From Pyronema omphalodes (Eukaryota; Ascomycota; Pezizomycetes; Pezizales; Pyronemataceae), in contig JAJJXM010000004.1 of assembly GCA_024516155.1 (NCBI GenBank), forward strand, positions 868,001 through 932,000: a DNA stretch of 64,000 nucleotides, in the 5' to 3' direction. Below, in pieces: positions 24,151 to 35,800 of the stretch. The notes under the pieces are model-generated. The model did no database searches and was not told the DNA's origin. It saw nothing but the letters and a program-made list of their open reading frames with translations. The position numbers were made by a program, and so were the translations under genes. Each line of letters begins with the position of its first letter. The first letter of the stretch is position 1.

Positions 24151-25564
24151 ATGGGGGACGAGATTTGAGGCGATCGGCGGGGAGGGGGGGGGGGGGGGTA
24201 GCCGGTGGGGAGGAAGGGGGAGGGTAGCCGGTGGGGAGGAGGAGGGAGGGTAGGAGGTTGCCAGGAGAAGGCCGGAGCGGGAAGCAGGTGCAAAGCAGCG
24301 AAGTCTTGAAATCTTGAAGTCACAAAGTCTCAGATTCACCCATCCTTTACCCCTCCACAGATTCACAACCGGTAGAGAGGAGAATTACCAACCTAAAGCT
24401 ATGGTAGGATTATGGTGTGTTAGGGGTGCTATCTAGGATCATGGGGTGGAGTGGGGGGGGGGGGGGGTTATGGCATGTTATGGCGTGTTATGGAATAGTT
24501 CTTGGAGGCTACTGGAGAGGCTATGAGAAGATCATGGACCGGGGTTATGGTTATGCTTTTTACAATCGCAAGCAAGTAACGAACGAAGATTTATAGATGA
24601 GTCATGATTTGATTATTGAAGTAGAAAGTTTGAGTTAACAGTAATGGGAGAAATATGATATGATATGATACGGAGATTTATTTGTGTGCGAAACGAAGTG
24701 TAGCATGGTGATGCGGAGTGGAGTGATGCGGAAGGAGGAAGAGAAGAGTAAATTGAAACCGGTTTTATTAAGCTATATACAGACTATGATACATAGGTAT
24801 ATATATTATACAGACTGTGTACTGCATAAGTCATCCCATCTGAGATATATTCTTGTGATATAGTGATAATAAGTAATAACAATAACAACAACAATAACAA
24901 TAACAACATTATCATTTTTTCTTTTTTCAATATTTATACATCCTCTCTATCCCACCACGTATCAAAACTCCTCAAAATCAAGTTCATCAAAGATCATCAA
25001 AGTTTTTATGTAATGGTTTACAATCTCGAGTGATGATCCATGATATCAACTTATATTCCGATGCAGGATTGAATAATAGAAAAGTATGTATATGTTTACC
25101 GCTTTAATTACATTCTCGCAGGATGGAATGATTAAGAAGAAATGCTTGCCGAATTAGAATATACACTTAGGAACTAGGAATTGGGAGTTGGAAGTTTTGA
25201 CGGCTCCATGCACCATGGGGATAAAGTTAATATATTTAAAGTACAGTACGGAACCGAGAGGTTATGATGATGTTACAATTTGATAAAATTGGATTTTTGT
25301 GGTGAAATTGGATTTTTGTGGTGGTGAAATATAACTTGCAGGATAAGAGGTAGAATAGGCTGGTGTTAGATACATGCTGCGAAATGGAGCGGGGAGCGGG
25401 GATCATCGGGATGATAATATATGACACATCTGTGGGCTGTATATATGTTATACTTGATTTCTTGGAATATTAATAGGTATTGATATAGTATATTATCTGT
25501 CTCTATACCGTGCCCCCCCCCCCCCCCCACACACACACACACACACCATCACTAGAAATACCAC
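24151..25564. other. Intergenic; G-rich patch and microsatellites, no gene seen
   Basis: A G-rich block at 24178-24262 carries a near-duplicate GTAGCCGGTGGGGAGGA and several G runs. Another G run of about 16 lies at 24450-24468. An AACAAT repeat is at 24878-24905. A C run of 15 followed by (AC)n is at 25513-25548. No coding frame is supported. Confidence 0.6.
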
Positions 25565-26225
25565 TCACGTCAACGCATAAATCCCAAATCCAGCAATGCA
25601 CCACCAGCAAGCTTTGGATTATCCATCTTATTTTCACCACCTGGATACTTCTCTTTCAAAGGCTCAAAACAAAAAATCCAATCTAGCTTCTACTTCGATC
25701 CCTTAACTACGCCAATCCCCCCCTCCTTCAAAAGTTTCCTGAATTTCGATATGCTCACCGGAAAAAATATCTCGTCCAAAACACAGCTTCTATCAGAAAC
25801 ATTCGCTTCTCCTTCGTTTCTCCTTCGCTTCTCCTTCGCCTCCTTTATCAATAACTTCAATTGAGCAACGTTTACGGTAAAGGACTTTTCACATAACACA
25901 TGTTTCCCAGCTTCCACTAGTGCCATCATGAATGACATTGGCAAAATGGTAAGAGTGAAGTGTGGCCATGTAGATAACATTCACTTCATTGTCGCGGACA
26001 AGATCGGCGCAAGAACCGTATGCACGAGACTAGTTATAAGGCCAAATGACGGTGGAGATGAAGTCAGTTTCCCGCTGTAACGGTGGCGAGTGAAGTTGGA
26101 CTTGGGCGCGAAACTTAAGGTCTATGGCGAATTCTTTGGCAATCCTGGAACCGGTGGATGATGATGTTGGCGGGGAAGGGAGATGAGAAAAGGGGGGTAT
26201 AAACCCCCATGATGCCCCAGTGATA
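25565..26225 (-). pseudogene. Relic of a Gfo/Idh/MocA oxidoreductase (dihydrodiol dehydrogenase-like)
   Basis: Minus-strand translation shows family blocks in correct order but in broken frames: a WGFI...TGSRIAKEFAIDL Rossmann start (about 26213-26110), EVNVIYMATLHSYHFANVIH (about 26015-25940), a one-base shift, then ALVEAGKHVLCEKSFTVN (about 25925-25870; canonical EKPF has become EKSF), FFPVSISKFRKLLKEG, an in-frame TAG at 25690, and NPKLAGGALLDLG (about 25600-25570) with a further shift. The 3' part is lost near a poly(C)/(CA) tract. Intact members are NAD(P)-dependent dehydrogenases acting on trans-dihydrodiols or sugars. At least two frameshifts and one stop rule out function. Confidence 0.75.
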
Positions 26226-27269
26226 TTCGGAAGGGAATAAGGATGTTGGAAGATTGTCGGGAATAGGAAATCTAGCTTGTCGGAATAAGGTCCTTGGGTT
26301 TGCTTAAGACGAACTTTGAGGGACATAAAGTGGGATGTCAAACGGGGTGTGATAAGGAGGATCAGACAAACCGACTTTTCAACTATATATAATACTTCCT
26401 CTCTCTGTATCGTCACCATCATCTACAATAGAACCGTCTGTCTCTCCCTATCCTTTCTTACAAAGGCGGTCATTTTGGGAGTAGTCGTTGAAGATGAGAG
26501 GAAGTTTGAATGTTGTGTGCTTTAAGGTAAGATAGAGGTATGGTTACTATGGCGAGCTTGGAGTTTTAAAGTCGAGGTGGAAGAAGAGTTATGACTGGGA
26601 TGTGTTTGGAACCCGTGAGATGGAAGTGGGGTTGTTGTAGCTCGCTTCAATATGCGTTGCGGGTAAATTGTGCAATTAGTCATATTTATGATGCAAAACC
26701 GAGATGGGATTACTCAACGGGCCGAGTTCCATGTTCTTCGAGAAAGTATCAGATGCCAAAGAACATGTGGATTCACTTGGAAGCTACAGATTGCAAGCGC
26801 CGTAAAAAAAGTAAAGCGGGCTGTACCCTAGCGGCCGGATTGCAACACGAGAGTTGCAATATACCTGTTATCCAGATTGAAATTCAAACAAATTGAAGTA
26901 ATGATACAACTAGGAAAATATGAACTACAAGTGTATCATTAAAAGGTTGTTTCTTTGAACAGACTTTGAAATAAACTTGAATGATGCTCTAGTTCAAAGG
27001 TGCTGGCTTTGTTTGCCGCATCCTCATATAAGAGACGTTTACATGCTTGTTATTTCCATTATTCTTCTGCTTGAATTTCTCCGACGAAAAATAATTAAGT
27101 CACCGTCATCGGTATCTGTTTTGAAATTCAAATTCGAGTTCTATTCAGACGCCGCCCAACCCTCCTCGAGCCAGACAGTACTCTAGGCCAATACTCGAGC
27201 CAATATTTTAAACGCTACTCTATATCCGCTCATTTGCAAGGAATTATAACTTGAAATCTTATCTATGCT
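26226..27269. other. Intergenic, no gene seen
   Basis: No motif-bearing frame. Open frames on the + strand at 26591-26896 and 26977-27186 have no recognisable similarity and I treat them as chance. Confidence 0.45.
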
Positions 27270-27278
27270 GTATAAACC
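27270..27278 (+). promoter_or_regulatory. Candidate TATA box for the F-box/ankyrin gene
   Basis: GTATAAACC lies only about 28-36 bp before the ATG at 27306. If used, transcription would start near or beyond that ATG, which favours the in-frame ATG at 27345 (codon 14, just before the F-box) as a possible real start. Confidence 0.4.
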
Positions 27279-27305
27279 CATTGGTGATTCAGCGAATGTA
27301 AACCA

Positions 27306-28430
27306 ATGGCCCAAATTACCAAATGGTCAGCGAAGCGAAACGACATGGCATACAGTATCTCTGTCATCAACTCTTTACCAACCGATATACTCTTCCTAAT
27401 TGCAGATCACCTAGACTTTAACGACCTCGCTCATCTTTGTTTACTCAGTAAGTCCTATCATCAATTCTTCACACCCCTCCTCTGGAAGCGAGCCGTACGG
27501 ATCTGCGCCTACTTCAAGCCACTGGATTCTATCAACGACCGCTCAATTTCCGGCCCCAAAACTTTCCTAAAGACAAACCCATATCTTTGGGCTCTATCCC
27601 ACTCCTGCCTGTCCACCATCCAAAAACTCTTAGATCACGGGCTATCACCAAATCTCTGTATCTCCGAGAAAATGTTGGAACACAACCCCGAAAATTACAA
27701 CAACCTGGAAATCCGCCACACCCCTCTCCTCGGCTTCACCATCAATTGTTTTGAACCTTCTATCTACTATCCGGATCTCACCTCTGAGCATATCGCCATC
27801 GTCTCACACCTCCTCAAAGCCGGTGCAAATCCCGCCATCGAATCCAGCTCCTTCCCTATCCCCATCTCCCTCCTCTCCACAGCTATAAGCTTCTATTCAA
27901 AGGCAAGTCCCAGTATGCATATTCACCTAATCGAGCAACTCCTCCTCTACGGCGCTCCAGTGAACGGCGCGGATCAACCCGCCCTCCATCTGGCGGTCAT
28001 GGTCGGTGTTGTCCCAATAGTCAAACTCTTTCTTGAACACGGAGCAGATACCAATGCTTCACTCTGCCCATTGAACAGGGGGCGAAGTACATTGCATTCA
28101 GTTTTCGCTGCCCGCAAACCCCATCGACGCACCGCAGAACTAGCCCGTCTCTTGATCTCTCGTGGAGCATTAATCAATGCGAAGGATGAGGAGGGGAATA
28201 CTCCACTACATTTAGCGGTGAGGCAGCCTTATAATGAGAATACTGGGGAAGGCGTGGAGGTGTTGTTGAAATATGGAGCGAGGGTAGATGTGAGGAATAA
28301 GGATGGGGCGACACCGATGGATTTCGTAAGTGGTGAGGAGTTTAGGAAGTTGTTGGAAACAATCTCTGGGAATGGGGAAGAAGAATATGATACTTTAAGA
28401 TGTGGAGATAGTGTTGAGCTGCGCGAATAA
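27306..28430 (+). CDS. F-box and ankyrin-repeat protein
   Basis: Single-exon 374-aa protein. Residues about 20-62 form an F-box (INSLPTDILFLIADHL, then DLAHLCLLSKSYHQFFTPLLW), which in known proteins binds Skp1 of an SCF ubiquitin ligase. Ankyrin repeats follow: residues about 85-115 (WALSHSCLSTIQKLLDHGLS), about 160-180 (IAIVSHLLKAGANPAI), about 205-250 (LLLYGAPVN, ALHLAVMVGVVPIVKLFLEH), about 255-295 (STLHSVFAA, LLISRGALINAKDEEGNTPL) and about 300-335 (VEVLLKYGARVDVRNKDGAT). The layout suggests an SCF substrate receptor with ankyrins as the binding surface; the target is unknown. The start may be Met1 (27306) or Met14 (27345). Such F-box/ankyrin genes are expanded and variable in ascomycetes. 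Confidence 0.85.
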   Translation: MAQITKWSAKRNDMAYSISVINSLPTDILFLIADHLDFNDLAHLCLLSKSYHQFFTPLLWKRAVRICAYFKPLDSINDRSISGPKTFLKTNPYLWALSHSCLSTIQKLLDHGLSPNLCISEKMLEHNPENYNNLEIRHTPLLGFTINCFEPSIYYPDLTSEHIAIVSHLLKAGANPAIESSSFPIPISLLSTAISFYSKASPSMHIHLIEQLLLYGAPVNGADQPALHLAVMVGVVPIVKLFLEHGADTNASLCPLNRGRSTLHSVFAARKPHRRTAELARLLISRGALINAKDEEGNTPLHLAVRQPYNENTGEGVEVLLKYGARVDVRNKDGATPMDFVSGEEFRKLLETISGNGEEEYDTLRCGDSVELRE

Positions 28431-29586
28431 TGAGATAGCGGCAAAGGAGGTGTGGTGGTGGATGGGGGAAACATCGCATATTGGGGAGTTGATAGGGAGA
28501 TGGGGAGGTGAAGGTATAAGCCTCTGATAGAAGTGGAGGAATAAGGGATGCGAGGGGTGATTTGTGACCGTGTTTTTTGTCGCAAATCCGCACTTGTGGT
28601 GTATAATAACTCTATGTAATTCTGAGGAAAAAGACGACTCGGTGGTGGGCTACAGGCCTGAAATTAATGCAAACGATTTTAGTGTCCATTGCTTCGGTGG
28701 TTTCGACCTGCACAGGGGTATATTATCGTGTATTTTTGGGAAGCAACACACGGTGATTCTTTCTTGAGGCCTTGAGCGCCAGGGTCCACTTCTCCAGAAC
28801 CGTTTAAAAGGAGCCCTCGACGCAAATATCCAAGATGTTTTAACTTGTACTCATGCCCAACTCTCTGGATCACGAAAGCTGTGAAATGGGACAAATTGTG
28901 GAGTTGATTTAGAAGACGGCTTTCAAATTGCTGCAACACTTGAATTTACAAAAACAAAAATGATAGTCTATGGCCTGAATACCCGGAAGCAAATCTTTCT
29001 CCGTCATAGTATAGTGCAGTCCCCAGTTAAACGCTTCCTCCCGATCAGGAAAACCCTTCAATTATTTTCCAATCCACTGCCTTCATAGTGACATTTTTTT
29101 CAAAGCAGGCACCTATTACGTTCGGTATACAATGTTCCCAAATACCGTAGATGCGTGTTCAGAAATCATGTATCTTGGATTTAACTATGGTCCGATCGAA
29201 TTGATTCACATTGTATGATTCGTTGAACGAGTGACCAGTTATGTCTGCCGATGTTGTCGCCGCGGAAAATAGAGCATATCGTGGAACCGTTCCCTACGTA
29301 CCTAAGCCTGTAACATAGCTACCCCTGTCCACTCAGGTACTTGCTTCGGATCTTCCTCTCTTCAATCTTCCTTTCATCGCGTCAATGATCAATTCCACTT
29401 GGGAATACAGCTTATCTCTCTGTCAATGGCCACCGGGTTTCGATAACTTCAGCATCGGGTGAATACTTTTATCCTAGGATGGCATTTCAATGTGACGGCC
29501 GCTCTGTAGGACGAAGGCCTTCATTCGGGCTCAATGTCATCAGGCGTCCTGGGCTGTGAAGGTTCGTTTCTTCTTCTTGGTTTCCA
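28431..29586. other. Intergenic, no gene recognised
   Basis: A minus-strand open frame at 28679-28939 has protein-like composition (HFTAFVIQRVGHEYKLKHLG) but I recognise no family and no flanking exons. It may be another remnant. The stretch 29300-29586 should hold the upstream part of the membrane-protein relic that follows, but no frame is readable. Confidence 0.35.
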
Positions 29587-30006
29587 ATGCCAGTCCTCAC
29601 TATTGGGGGGACAATCCTCAGCCTTACTTATGCTGGATGTCATGCAACAGCATGGAATTCGCACTTTCCATCGTTTACCGAACGATACCTATGGAGAGGT
29701 GCTTGCATAGTTATCGCATCCGGAGGGCCGAGTGCCTTCTTGTTAATTGCCATACATCATGTAATTCATTTTTTCAAGGACTTAAAAGAGGAAAGCTATC
29801 AGTCTCGCCAAGACTTTCGCGACGGTATTACTGCTAGACTTCCGGACTAGATTCACGTTTTGTTCAATGTTCTTGCCGGTGCTTTCATTCTACTATATAG
29901 TTCGGCAAGGATCTTCATCATCGCGGAAGCCTTCATTTCCATCCAAAGTCTTCCAGTCGGTGCCTACGACAGCGTCGACTGGATTGAAATAATACCTCAT
30001 GTGTAG
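29587..30006 (+). pseudogene. Relic of a fungal multi-pass membrane protein
   Basis: One frame reads through 139 codons with a single TAG at 29848-29850. Before it: GCHATAWNSHFPSFTERYLW, then a hydrophobic segment. After it, in the same frame: LFNVLAGAFILLYSSARIFI, EAFISIQSLPVGAYDSVDW and IIPHV, ending at TAG 30004-30006. AWN-FPT-ER-LWR followed by EAFISLRSLP-GAY-TVDW-IPH is a pattern I recall at the C-terminus of a large uncharacterised fungal transmembrane family. The N-terminal part is not readable upstream. The stop cannot be removed by a plausible intron (the nearest GT/AG pair spans only 26 nt), so this is most likely a decaying gene. Confidence 0.6.
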
Positions 30007-32827
30007 AATGATATTTCACAGCTCAGCGGTTTTTGTATCACGCCATCTACTCATCCTTCAAACCTTTTGTTATGCTCTGCTGACATGGCAGTATACGGCT
30101 TCAGATAGAACTGGAAGAACTTTTGACAAGGGGAAGGTTGCGGAAGTTGGAATTCCGAGGACGGTCACTCTGAGGAATTTGACGGATGTGGTACTGGATT
30201 TCGGATCAACTTTACCCTGGACTCGGCAGATTTCGAAGTAGAAAACAGCATACTTTTAGGCGACAGCGGAGCGGATTGCGAAGGGGTTATGTGGTGGATC
30301 AGTTGCGAGAATCTTTTGGGTCTTTTCATGCCTTATATCTTTTGCGGTTAGGCTTAGAATAGTGTGGGCGGTGGATGGTTCCGGGGGGTCAGGGCAAGGA
30401 TGGTGGATATGGGTTGATATTAGGAAGAGTGGGGGATAAGTTCTTGGAATGGTAGGAAAGAGCTTTGGTTCCGGTATTCTGGTTTTATGGTTGGAACTGA
30501 TGGCTGTATTCCAGGGAGACCGGGTGAGTTTGAAGGATTTGGGTGGAAAGAGGATCCGCGGCGACAAAGATGATTACAAGGATATGTACGTACAGAAGGT
30601 GGTATTTCCTTGGTCTGGCAGTCTGGTGTATTGTGGGTATATTGGAGGATTGGTCTGGGGGTAAAGCGTAGAGGTATATCAGCGGGTTGAATGAAATCAT
30701 TGAAATGGCGATGAACTGAAGTTGAAACGATAGGGCTATGAGTGGTGGAGGGGGGGGGGGGGGGGGGGGCGAAGTGAAATGAGGTGCAAAAAATGGTTGA
30801 GGTTTTGAGAGCCGCGAGTCTCTGTATAGATGTATTGATGACCAGAAGTTTTAGTAGTATGTGCAGTAAAGTATCGTACACTTGTTTTTAAGCAATGATT
30901 TTTCAGGACACGAATATCTCTTTCTAGTACCAGTATGCTTTAAGGGTTTGGATTACCTCTTCAATGTAAAAGTACACACACAGATTAGCAGTAGGAATTG
31001 CTGGTTTCTCGATCAAGCAGTTATCGTGTCCCGAGTGCTATATCATGACCCCCCAATAAGACGCCCCTTTACGTGGATACTGCGCGTTCTGTACCACATA
31101 CCATTTTGCCACTGACATATGTATCTGACCACTTTTCTGTTCTCGTAAACTACCGGAAATCATCAAGATCGCCACCGGTCACAGCTGTCAATAGTAGCCT
31201 TACCATCTGAGACATTTCCTTCTACTAGAGTAACGTATATGGTGGTATGCCAACGCCTAGCCAGAATACACTGAAAGCAAGACATTTCTATTTTCGGTTT
31301 AAAATTAAAAAGGAGCACTGCGCACGCGAAGCGGCGAAAAAACTGGAGTATGTACCTACCTACCTACATACATACATACATAGTTGAAACACGTCAAATA
31401 TGCACGAAACTTGCGAAAAGTGCTCGGACCTCATTCATCCTAGTGTCGCACCGACCGACGACGACGTGAAAAAACGCCCCCCGCCACGGCTTGCTAGTTT
31501 TGCTAGTTTTTTACTCGTTCGAGGTTTTACACAGAATCAGGAGGTTTGTAGGTGTGGTTTCATGTCGTTTGTGGTTCGTGGTTTGTGCTTTGCGCTTTGT
31601 AGTGTCATCGGCCCCTGAATTTTGATACCGGCTCGGAGGCTTCATGGGGCTGAAGCCATTCGGTTATTCGGCTCTGTTCTTCGCCGGTTTATACGGCTCG
31701 GGATTCGAGAATAATGTCCTGCCGAAATTCGATTGAGCTGTTGTGATTCATATCAATTATTTATTCCTTGTTTGATGGATTCGCAATCCGTATTTCTTTA
31801 TTATAAGCGTAATATATTATCGGAATTTGGAAGGCTGAATAAGAGTCTGCGTTTTCCGGATGACATACATTGAAGGCTCGAATGTGCACCGGTATTATGG
31901 GCATTAATAAGCGTCGGGCACAAATATGTCAAACCCCGAGTACTATTACGTATGGGCTATTGACTCGTATGTCACAATTATCTAAGCTGTCCTAATCAAC
32001 GGATTTTATCACATAAGTGATCTGCTTCAAACTCAAAAGCACAATAGTTATCCAATCCATCTCTTGCAACGAAATGTAATTCATTTGTACGCACATATGA
32101 CATCGTAAACTTACTGAGCTTTGGAATCCTGCTAAATTTAGATTTCGCATAAAGCTGCTGCAGGCTGTTGGAACTCCCCGTTTTGTGGCTTTATGCAATG
32201 CATCCACATTGTTAGCAGTTGCTCTGTGGTTACCCGGCTATCACCTACGACGGGGCTACTTAAGCGCTACTGACGACATGCACCTCGATTATCCCGTGTG
32301 TACCCGATCCTAACCAATCTAGATGGTCCCGAGATCGAACCTAATACACTTTTTGAGCTACCGATTAGGGTACCAAAATTGATGCCCTCCGATGAAGCCT
32401 TCAGCCCTACGAATTAAACGATCATGTACCCCACAACGCCGCAATATCACATCAATATTGTTTCCAGATCGTCGCTTATCATATTCCCTTGCTAGCTTTT
32501 AGCTTTACATGTGAAGATAAATTTCCGAATCAGGAATTAGAAAATCGAATCTGTAGCCAATTGAATTTTAGGATGATAATAAAAACAAACTACTTTTAAA
32601 TCTGCTATCCAGAATACAGTGTACCATCTAAATCTAAGTGTAGTAGGCTAGTTACATGAATAGTGAAAAAAACATAAAAAATTATCATTATATTTACTTC
32701 GGGTACTGATTTTCTTCCCCGTTCCATTCCTTCTCTATCCTTATGCATTGCTTCTCCACCAACGATTTTGACGTCTCGCCGCCAGGACTTTATTCCTCAT
32801 CTCATCGTTTCTCCACTCCAGAACTCC
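30007..32827. other. Intergenic, no gene recognised
   Basis: A poly(G) run of 20 lies at about 30750-30769, and a CATACATA microsatellite at 31353-31381. Overlapping open frames on both strands at 30250-30880 have no motifs. The AT-rich stretch 31640-32700 shows nothing. The last about 100 bases are the 3' flank of the glucan lyase gene. Confidence 0.45.
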
Positions 32828-35800
32828 TTAATTCTTCAATTCCCTCCTTGTCAACCTCACTATTATCTCCTTACTCTCACCCAATGTCTCATTAATTGTC
32901 ACAATCACTGCTCTTAGTTCCCGTTCGCTCTTGTATGCACCCGAAGGTGCTTTCCTCACCCCTGCATTCTTGGGGAAAAATTCGACCTCGATATCATCGG
33001 TGTCAATTCCTTCGCCATAGTAAACCACCAGTGTGTAGCTCGTTCCAAGTTCGCGGGTAGGATTATAGTTATCGAATTCCTTCACTATTCGTATTGTTCT
33101 TGTAGAGTCGACTGAAATAGGTAATGAACTTGACTGTAGGAAGTAGTCAGCATCTGGGATTGCGAGACGGAGTGTTTGGGTGATGCGAACCGTGCTTACC
33201 TGGTAAACCCCCACCTTCCGGAACTCCGAATTGGCTTTTCCATCTCTTTCTTGTACGTGGCCGCAGTCGGCTTCTTCAGAATCTTCTGCATATAGCCCTG
33301 CTGCCAGCTCGCGTTGTGCCTGGGCCTCTGGCTCCTTCACTTGGGGCAAACCCTTCGGTGCTGAGCTACGACTTACACCGTCATCGAGATAGGTAAAGTA
33401 TTCCCGATCTTTACCCGGGTAAATATTAAATCTGATATGATTTGGTCCCTCCCTGTAGTCATCGACATACTGACGCACCTTCAGCTGCGGGATGATAGAT
33501 CCTTCACGAATGTAACAAGGCGTGACAAAAGGAAACTCCGCAGGGTTATCAGTGATACGGGCGGTGTAGTTGATAACCGTGCCACCCTCCACAGGAGGTC
33601 CAAGTGGGCACCCATCGCCATCATCAGGGCGAAGATTGGAGTGGTACCACATGTATTGCAGCGGGAGGTATACATCCCTGTTATTTCCCGGATTTTCTTC
33701 GGTAGACTGCATAATTGGTGCTACCAGGATGTCGCGTCCACACATGTATTGGTTGTTTAGAAATTCCTTAGTCTCGTTGAAGAATGAGGTATCTTGGGTA
33801 TCAGTCAGGAGCATCGACCGAGCAATGGGTAATCCATGGATCAAGTTCTCGAACATGGCGTCATACAGAACTTGCATGAGTGAATAACGGAGGCAGACGT
33901 AGTATCTTGTAATGCTCTCCACTCCATTGTATAGATAGGCTTGGTCCCGGGGAATATCATGGCAGTGCGCAAAGTGGATTGGGTATTGGTAGGGTTCTTG
34001 GAACCACTTGCGATTTTTCCGGACGTAGTGGTTTCGTAACCAGGGGAGAAGGAAGGATCCAGCGTACCACCGAATGAGAAGCTCGGGGGAACAGTACTTC
34101 TCCTCTTCGTCGTTATCAGTACCAGGATAGCGTTTGGCTGGTTCGAAACCACCGGTGTCAGATCCGCTGATGGAAACGCCGTTGAGACCGACGGAGAGAA
34201 CCTGAGGAATCGTAATTCTCCAGAAATTCCAGGTGGAGGCGTTGTCACCGGACCAGAGACCAGCGAAACGGAACATGCTGGCAAATGATCCACGTCCGAG
34301 GATGAAATTACGCTTATTTTCTCTGCCCTTAATACGGCCAAGACCGTGGTAGGTGGCTTTATGGAGGTTGTAGGAGTAGAGGGCCCAGATTTCGATAGCG
34401 AGCTGCTTCTTAGGATTTTTCTTTTCGGCATCAGAGTTAAGCAAGAGACGAGATGGAAACCCCTTCATGTCTCCGTATGCTTCTCCAATAGATGGGGTAG
34501 TCATGTCTTGCCAGACGAACTCCAGACCTAGGTCAAAAAGCTCCTTGTATTGCTTTCCCCACCAGATACGGTTTTCCTCGGTGCTAAGGTCAACATAGTG
34601 TCCCGGGGTACCATTATTGTAGCCATAGCTGACAGCACCACGGTAAGGCTTTAATGAGTTAAATGCCTTAGAGAAATCATAGTCATCTCCATAGTCAGGA
34701 CGACGAGATGTATCGTTGGGGTTAATCTCGTCTTTTTCTCCCCCTGCGTAGTTGAAGTATCTGACATCTTCCGGTTTTCCGCTAGTACCAGCAGTGTAAC
34801 GTTCATCAAGGATGAATCGGTTTTGCAAAAGACCTTCCTGAAGTGTCTTGTAACCATTTGGTCGAGACTCGGTCTTGTCACGAGTGCTGATGACCGGGGT
34901 GATGTTCGTAGCGCATTTGATACCCTTTTCCCGGAGAGTGCGAAACATTGTCTTAGGGTTATTTTTAGGGTTCATTGTGAAGGTTCGGAATTCATGCTGA
35001 AAATCGACATCTAGATGCATGCCGTCCAGGGGGATTCCGGACTTGCGGTAGCTGTCAACTACTTCATGCAGCTCTTCGGCGGTCGAGTACCCATAGCCTT
35101 GGATGTGTTAGAAAGTGCAGTTCTGGGGTGCATGTGGCAACTTACAGGCTTGGTGGTTACCGAGAACGTAACGTGGCTTAAGCATACCTCGTCCCACAAT
35201 GCCGGATTGCAGCCGGACAATCTCGGGCACGTTGTTGGCACTAAGAATGTACACATCCATGGCGTTGAATCGAGTTCCAACTTTTATGTAGCCAGAGTTG
35301 GTTTTACCAAAGTCAATAGCGATTTGCGAGTAGTTGTCAATGTAAGTCGCAGTAACATTGGCATGTTCCGGGTTACCGTTGACTTCCAAGTAAAAGGGAT
35401 CTGAATGATATCTTTCAACAGTCAGTAGGAATTCCAGCTAAATATAAAATTCAACATACAAAGGCTCACGAGGGTCAAGGGCACCCTTGTTATAAATCTG
35501 CTGATACTGCATGTTATCACAGTCTTTAGTTACATTAGCTGTAGTCTTTGGTACCATAAACAGAGGTAGATCTCACTGAAGTAATTCATGAAAGTAGCTT
35601 TCTTCATAAAATTTGTTCCTCCTTGCTCTCCAAATCCAATGTATTCCCCAGGACCGGGTTTGATGATGTCCATTATCACTTCCTTCAACATCGGATGTTC
35701 TGGGTGTCTGTTCCATCTAAAAGTCCTCGGTGATGACTCCCAAACAATTTTGTATCTTCCTTCTGTTTCCGAGCCATTGCTATATTCCCATGGCATAGAG

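Noticed and set aside
32315..32365. tRNA-like B-box (GGTTCGATC on the minus strand)
   Set aside because: No matching acceptor, D or anticodon stems can be drawn around it.
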